The notes under the pieces were generated by a model. That model did no database searches and had not been told where the DNA came from. It saw only the letters and a list, made by a program, of their open reading frames with translations. Positions 35,175 to 41,100 of a stretch of 64,000 nt of DNA are shown here, one piece after another. A program made the position numbers and the translations under genes. Origin of the DNA: Microbacterium jejuense (GTDB lineage: Bacteria; Actinomycetota; Actinomycetes; Actinomycetales; Microbacteriaceae); assembly GCF_019511665.1 (NCBI RefSeq), contig NZ_JAEUAW010000011.1, positions 62,001 through 126,000 of the forward strand, written 5' to 3'. Position 1 is the stretch's first letter. Every line of letters starts with the position of its first letter.

Positions 35175-36808
35175 CCGGCTACGCCCTTCCCCCCGTCCGC
35201 GAGCACCAGGCCGTGCCGCCGAAGACCGCCTACCTGATCGCGTCAGGCGACCTGCGCGAGTCGGCGAACGCCGCGGGGTGGCCGACGCAGGTCGAGCTCG
35301 AAGCGGGCGTCACCGGCGTGCTGAACGACCTCGGCTGGCAGGTCATCCGCGCCAACGACGTCGACCCCGCGACCGGGCACGGCTTCATCTCGAGCCAGCG
35401 GATGGGCCTCGAGGTGTTCAAGAACATCCCGTCCGATGCGCCGCTCGTCGTCGCCGAAGCGGTGTGGCAGTACTCGCACCATGTGCTGGCGGGGCTGCGG
35501 ACCCACCGGGGCCCGATCCTCACCGTCGCGAACTTCGCCGGCGACTGGCCGGGACTCGTCGGCCTGCTCGGCCTCAACGCGGGGCTCACCAAGATGGGCA
35601 GGGAGTACGCCTCCATCTGGTCGGTCGACTTCACCGACGACTGGTTCAAGGACGGCATCAAGGAGTGGACCGAGACCGGCACCATCACCCACGACGCGTC
35701 GCACGTGCGCCCGCTGCCCGAGCTCCCCGACACGCCCGAGGTCGCCCTCGGCCGCGCGCTCGGCGACCAGCTTCTGGCCGACAAGGCCATCATCGGCGTG
35801 TTCGACGAGGGCTGCATGGGCATGTACAACGCGATCTTCGACGACGAGCTGCTCAACCGCACCGGCATCTACAAGGAGCGGCTGTCGCAGTCGGCGCTGT
35901 ACGCCGAGATGCTGAACGTGACGGATGCCGAGGCGGACGCCGCGCGCGACTGGCTGACCGACCGCGGCATGACGTTCCGCTTCGGCACCGACGAGGCCAC
36001 CGAGCTCACCGAGGCTCAGGTGCGGTGGCAGCTGAAGATGTACATCGCCGCGCTGCGCATCGCCGACGATTTCGGGCTCGACGCCGTCGGCATCCAGTAC
36101 CAGCAGGGCCTGAAGGATCTGGTGCCGGCATCCGATCTCGCCGAAGGCATGATCAACTCGACAGAGCGTCCTCCGGTGCTCTCGCGCGACGGCTCGCGCG
36201 AGCTGTTCGCCGGGCGCGCGTTCCCGCACTTCAACGAGGCCGACGAGGGTGTCGCCGTCGACGCGCTCGTCACCGACCGCGTGTGGACGGCCATGGGCCT
36301 CGTGCCCGACAACACCCTGCACGACGTCCGATGGGGCGAGGAGTACGACGGCGAGTTCGTGTGGGTGTACGAGATCTCGGGATCGGTGCCCGCCTCGCAC
36401 CTCGGCGGCTGGGACAAGGCCGAGGGCTGGCGCCAGGGCCCGGTGTTCTTCCCCGCGGGCGGGTCGACGATCAACGGCGTCTCGAAGCCGGGCGAGGTCG
36501 TCCTGTCGCGCGTCTACATCGCCGACGGCGTGCTGCAGGCCGACATCTTCCGCGGAACGGTCGTCGAGCTTCCCGCCGAAGAGACGCAGCGCCGCAAGGA
36601 CGCCACCAACCCCGAGTGGCCGATCGCGCACGTCGTGCTGCACGACGTCACGCGCGACCAGTTCATGGCGCGGCACAAGGCCAACCACGCCCAGGTCGTC
36701 TACGCACCCGATGCCGAGACCGCCGACAAGGCGCTCGTGGCGAAGGCCGCGATGCTCGACCGCATGGGCATCCGGGTGCACCTCATCGGCCGCGTCGACG
36801 CGCTGTGA
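35171..36808 (+). CDS. L-fucose isomerase family protein, putative D-arabinose isomerase
   Basis: 545 residues, somewhat shorter than E. coli FucI (about 590). It follows the FucI/AraA plan: a Rossmann-like N-terminal domain with substrate-loop segment VVAEAVWQYSHHVLAG and a central domain with the acidic metal-site segment GVFDEGCMGMYN (Glu213). A C-terminal barrel has conserved His residues (PIAHVVLHDV, ARHKANHAQV). FucI enzymes convert L-fucose to L-fuculose and also D-arabinose to D-ribulose. With a kinase but no fuculose-1-phosphate aldolase nearby, D-arabinose is the likely substrate. The ATG follows AGGAGA and overlaps the GH116 stop. Confidence 0.85.
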   Translation: MTGYALPPVREHQAVPPKTAYLIASGDLRESANAAGWPTQVELEAGVTGVLNDLGWQVIRANDVDPATGHGFISSQRMGLEVFKNIPSDAPLVVAEAVWQYSHHVLAGLRTHRGPILTVANFAGDWPGLVGLLGLNAGLTKMGREYASIWSVDFTDDWFKDGIKEWTETGTITHDASHVRPLPELPDTPEVALGRALGDQLLADKAIIGVFDEGCMGMYNAIFDDELLNRTGIYKERLSQSALYAEMLNVTDAEADAARDWLTDRGMTFRFGTDEATELTEAQVRWQLKMYIAALRIADDFGLDAVGIQYQQGLKDLVPASDLAEGMINSTERPPVLSRDGSRELFAGRAFPHFNEADEGVAVDALVTDRVWTAMGLVPDNTLHDVRWGEEYDGEFVWVYEISGSVPASHLGGWDKAEGWRQGPVFFPAGGSTINGVSKPGEVVLSRVYIADGVLQADIFRGTVVELPAEETQRRKDATNPEWPIAHVVLHDVTRDQFMARHKANHAQVVYAPDAETADKALVAKAAMLDRMGIRVHLIGRVDAL

Positions 36809-36828
36809 CGCGCCGCGAGGACGAAGGG

Positions 36829-37806
36829 ATGCCGCACGACGTCGACGGCCGGGAATGGGCCGAGGCCGTCGTCGACGGGCGCTGGCTGCGGCCCGCGCCC
36901 GTCGACGGCCCGCGCGAGCCGCGGTGGGGCCACCCCGATGGGCTGCAGCTCGGACTGCCGCCGATCGGCGGTCCGCGCGGTCTGCTGCGCCTGTACACGC
37001 CGTACCTCGGCCAGCCTCGGGACCGGCTGCTGAACTTCATCGCGGTCGAGCCGATCCCGGCCGGCAGCACCGAGCGCGGCTACTCCGAGCTGGAGCGCAG
37101 CCGCCTCGACGACGTGCCCGGGCTGCGGCTGTGGTCCTCCGACGACCCCGACGGCGGCGGGCTGCGTGACCCCCGCGAACCGTCGCGCGGCGTCGTGGCG
37201 GTCGTCGACGGTGTCGAGACGCTGTCGGTCGACATCGTGGTCGAGCCGTTCGAGAACGGCGCCGACGTGTGGGTGCGGGCGATGTTCCGCGCCGACCGTC
37301 CGCACGAGATCTCGGTCGCCGCGTACCGGCGCGAGTCCTCGGTGGAGCTGAAGGCGTGCGTCCTGTCGGCAACGATGGGCAACTGGGCGCGCCTGCGCAC
37401 GCTGCGGCTCGCAGACGGCGAGGTGCGCGCCGCGGACCTGTGGCCGGAGTACACCGGCGTGCACTTCGCCGAGCACGCACGCTTCGGGATCGACCGGCTG
37501 AGGCGCGATGAGACCGGTGCCGTCTCGGTGTCGGCGGTGCCCGATGAGGCGGAGCCGCATCTGGCCGCCCACGCCCCCGGCACCGCCGCGCACTGGAGCT
37601 ACGTCGGTGTGCCTGCGGTGCAGACGTGGCGCGTCGAGGATCCCGACCCGGCCCTCGTCGCCCAGGTCAACGGGCGGTACACGTACTGGATGAGCCAGGC
37701 GCCCATCCCCGGTGGCATCGCGTTCGAGAACTTCGAGCTCGTCGAGCCGTTCCGGCAGGGGCGCGCATTCGCGTTCTCGGCAGAGCCGCTGTCGCACGAG
37801 TCCTGA
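36829..37806 (+). CDS. Unrecognised protein at the end of the D-arabinose operon (325 aa)
   Basis: I do not recognise the family. The 325 residues have no signal peptide or membrane helix and look beta-rich, with phrases such as RGLLRLYTPYLGQPRDRLLNF near 43 and SVELKACVLSATMGNWARL near 170 (each reminiscent of beta-sandwich sugar-binding or mutarotase-like folds), plus many Trp, Tyr, Arg and Glu residues that could line a sugar site. The ATG at 36829 has GAGGACGAAGGG directly upstream; a GTG at 36805 overlapping the isomerase stop is the alternative. As the last gene of kinase-GH116-isomerase-X it probably serves D-arabinan use, perhaps as a mutarotase, hydrolase or binding protein. That is inference. 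Confidence 0.8.
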   Translation: MPHDVDGREWAEAVVDGRWLRPAPVDGPREPRWGHPDGLQLGLPPIGGPRGLLRLYTPYLGQPRDRLLNFIAVEPIPAGSTERGYSELERSRLDDVPGLRLWSSDDPDGGGLRDPREPSRGVVAVVDGVETLSVDIVVEPFENGADVWVRAMFRADRPHEISVAAYRRESSVELKACVLSATMGNWARLRTLRLADGEVRAADLWPEYTGVHFAEHARFGIDRLRRDETGAVSVSAVPDEAEPHLAAHAPGTAAHWSYVGVPAVQTWRVEDPDPALVAQVNGRYTYWMSQAPIPGGIAFENFELVEPFRQGRAFAFSAEPLSHES

Positions 37807-37819
37807 CCCGTCTGGGCGA

Positions 37820-37871
37820 GGTGAAAGCGCGGGTGAAAGCTGCGGGCTGCACGCCGATCCGTTGATAGAAC
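37820..37871 (+). promoter_or_regulatory. Activator-type promoter P2 before a hairpin cluster
   Basis: GGTGAAA at 37820 and 37832 (12-bp period), and TAGAAC at 37866-37871, 34 nt from the start of the second box. Box spacing and -10 distance are the same as at P1 and P3, but no ORF starts within about 270 nt downstream. Confidence 0.5.
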
Positions 37872-37875
37872 CGAA

Positions 37876-37993
37876 GCAGCCGGGCTGCAGACCTCCCGCA
37901 GCACGGCCCTCCCTGGTGGCGGTCCCCAGTCGCCACCCACCGAGGCGCACCCGAGCCTCGGCACGGCCCCACCGGACCCCAGCCGGTGGGGCC
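37876..37993 (+). ncRNA. Candidate small structured RNA
   Basis: From about 10 nt after the P2 -10 there are four successive hairpins: 37876-37888, 37915-37937 (7-bp stem), 37940-37961 (7-bp stem, CCGAGGC/GCCTCGG) and 37965-37993 (11-bp stem GGCCCCACCGG/CCGGTGGGGCC, 7-nt loop). The last looks like a terminator. The transcript would be about 115-120 nt. Alternatively P2 is a second promoter of the giant gene and the hairpins belong to its leader, or the last hairpin simply ends the arabinose operon. Confidence 0.3.
37965..37993 (+). terminator. Terminator hairpin after the D-arabinose operon
   Basis: An 11-bp perfect GC stem with a 7-nt loop, about 160 nt after the last gene of the operon and 45 nt before promoter P3. 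Confidence 0.65.
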
Positions 37994-38037
37994 ATCCCCT
38001 GTCTGCGACGAGGTTGGACCCGAGCACCATGGGACCG

Positions 38038-38089
38038 GGTGAAAGACCGGGTGATAGACGTGAGAGTCTTCTCAGATTCCCGATAGGAA
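38038..38089 (+). promoter_or_regulatory. Activator-type promoter of the second giant surface-protein gene (P3)
   Basis: GGTGAAA at 38038 and GGTGAT at 38050 (12-bp period), then TAGGAA at 38084-38089, 34 nt from the second box. A TGAG-N6-CTCA inverted repeat lies at 38061-38074, as in P1. Confidence 0.55.
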
Positions 38090-38148
38090 CGTTTCAGGAA
38101 ATGCGTCGATCTCGCCGCACGACCGGAGCGTCCAACAGGGGGGAAGCT

Positions 38149-41100
38149 TTGCACCGTCGTCTGTTCATGCCTGAAATCCCGGCGAGCCCGCACCCGTCCA
38201 CGCGGTCGCGTGTCGGTCGGGCGCCGTTCCTCGCCGCCGTGATGACGGCAGTCACCGCCGTCGTCCTGTCGGTCGTCCCGGCTGTCGGGGCGCAAGCCGC
38301 CACCGTGTACGAGATCGACGCGGCCTGGGCCGACGGCACGCCGTCCACGGTCCGCAACGGCGACGTCGTCACCGGGGTCTGGCACGTCAATCTCAACGAT
38401 GACGCGCCCGCACCCGACAATGACCCCGTCGACGACGTGACCGTGACGATCACGGCCGAGAACGGCCGCTTCCCGGCGGTGCCGAACCTCTGCCTGACGA
38501 GAGGCGTCGATCCCGTCTCGGCAGTGTCGGAGGACGGCCGGACGCTCACCTGCAACCTCGGCACGCGCCAGGAGGGCACCGCGGTGGTTCTGCAGGCGCC
38601 GATCGTCGTCGACGGCGGGACGGGCTCGCAGGTGAGTGCGGAGGGCGCCATCGGCGGACAGACGGCGTCGCTGTCGCCGATCGAGGTCGTCAACGTCTTC
38701 GGCATGGACATCCGCTGGAACGCGGGCACCTCGTCGATCGCGCAGGGCACCGGCTTCTTCGAGACCGACTTCGAATGGACGCTCGTCACCCAGGTGGGCA
38801 GCGACCCCGGACCGCAGACGGTCACGTACGATGTGTCGATCGTGTCGCCGCAGGGCGGCGCCGTGCAGATCGCGCCGCAGGCGTGCACGCCCTTCGACAT
38901 CCCCCTGGCCGCGACCGGGCATCCGTGGTCCGGAGGCAGCCATCCTGCAGACCAGATGACGGGGTTCGTCGACAGCTGCACCATCGTTCCCACGGGTGTG
39001 CCCGGACAGTTCCGCCTCACCCTCTCCGGCATCGACTACGAGCCCGCCGACCCGCCGACCCGCGACTCGGCCGGCAATCGCCTCCCCGTCAGTGAGGTGG
39101 CGGTGGCGTCGGGGTCGATCTGGGTTCGCATCCTCACCACGCAGGCGGGTTCGGCGATGCTCACCTCGAACGCGCCGGTGTACACGTCGGTGGCCGGGGC
39201 GACCGCGCAGGACGACCCCGCCAACAACACCGAGTCCAAGTCGTGGACTCTCCTCGGCACCTACTCGTCCGGGTGGGGCCGCGGATACACGAACAGCGGT
39301 GGCACCACGTGGGACCTCACGTACCGGGTGTCGGCGGGCACCGAGGTCGGCCAGTACATGGACACCGGATGGCAGCGCTGGCCGGATCGCCCTGACACGC
39401 AGCCGGTCGGCATGTGCTCCGCCTTGGACACCAGGTACGTCACCTTCGACCGTGTCGAATGGGGGAACCCCGGCCCCGCGGGCGTCCAGGGCGCGACCAT
39501 CGAGTACTACACGGGCTCCGCGCCGACGCTGAACCCGGACAGCCCGAGCTACGACCCCGATGCGTTCTTCTGCGGCGACGTCGGACCCGAGTGGAGCACG
39601 ACCCTGCCCGCCGACCCGACGCAGGTCCGCGCCGTGCGCGTCATGATGAGCCAGGGTCAGGCTGAGGCGTACGCGAAGGCGGCCAGCATCACTCCGGTCG
39701 TGTACGTCGACATCAAGCCGGACACACCCGCCGGAACCCACGTGTGGAGCTTCATGCAGAGCATCCTCGACGACGCGAACGGCCTGCCCTACTGGACGGA
39801 CGCCTCTGAGATCCTCGGTCCGATCTCGCCCACGCCCGGTTGGCGCTACCCGTACACCTACGGCTACCGCGACGTCCTGCGCGTGGTGAGCGCGACTCCC
39901 TGGGTCGTGAAGTCGGTCGATCGTGCGGTGGTCAGCCCCGGCGACCCCGCGACGTACACGCTGACCTACTCGGCCAACGGTGCGGGCGCCGTGCCGGCCA
40001 CGGTCGACGGCTTCCAGCTTGTCGACACGCTCCCCGTCGGCGTCACCTACGTGGCGGGGACGGCGAGCCCCGAGCCCGTGGTCTCGACGAACGGCTCGGG
40101 TCAGCAGGTGCTGACGTGGACGCTCGACGGCGTGACCACCAACGCGGACCATGCCTTGACCTACCAGGCCGTCGCCGACGGCTCGGTCACTCCCGGCCAG
40201 GCGCTCACCAATGCGGTGTCGGCGTCTTACGGCGGCATCACGAAGTCGCACTCGGCACAGGTGACCGTCGCGACCGACGGCTACACCGAGATCGGCAAGG
40301 TCGCCGACTCGCCGTTCATCCCCAACGTCGACGGCGAAGGGACCGGCGAGGGCTCGTGGACGGTGACGCTGCGGTCGTTCGACCCGCTGCCGCAGGAGTT
40401 CACCGACACGATCGACATCCTCCCGTACGTGGGCGACGCGCGAGGCACCGACTTCGCCGGCTCGTACGAGCTGACGGGAGTGGATGCCGCACCCGGCGCG
40501 ACCGTGTACTACACGACCGCCGACCCGGCGACGCTCTCGGACGACCCGGCCGACGCCTCCAACGGCGCGGCGGGCGACCCCGCGGGCAGCACCGCAGGGT
40601 GGTCGACGACGTTCGCCGCGGACGCCACGGCCGTGCGCGTCATCGGGCCGGAGCTCGCGGCGGGTGCGACCCAGCGGTTCACGGTCACGATCGCGACCGA
40701 GGGCGTCGAGGGCGGCGACACGCTCGTCAACCGGGCTCAGGCCCGTGCTGAGCACACCGCGCTGGTGATGCGCACGTCGGCGCCCATCACCGTCGCCAAC
40801 TACTACTCCGCCTCGCTGAAGAAGTACGTGCAGGATGCCGACGGCACGTGGCGCGACGCGAACGACGTGACCGACTACCCGACGTACCGAGTGGGCGACG
40901 AGGTGCCGTACCGCATCGTGATCACGAACACGGGTCAGGGTACGCTGCGCGACCTGCGGATCACCGACGACCGCGTCCCGGAGGGGGCGTTCACGGTCGA
41001 CGAGCTGGCGCCCGGCGACGATGAGGTGCACGAGTACACGATGACGGTCCAGGGCGGCGACGTGGTCAACACCGCCTGCGCCTCCGCCGCGATCCCCGAC

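Larger units (their letters stand above)
37807..38148 (+). promoter_or_regulatory. 342-nt intergenic region with two activator-type promoters and hairpins
   Basis: The region contains promoter P2 (37820-37871), a run of GC-rich hairpins (37876-37993), promoter P3 (38038-38089) and the leader of the second giant gene. I see no protein gene in it. Confidence 0.6.

Noticed and set aside
31060..36808. L-fucose catabolic operon
   Set aside because: No fuculose-phosphate aldolase and no fucosidase are present. The three hydrolases and operator linkage fit D-arabinan better.
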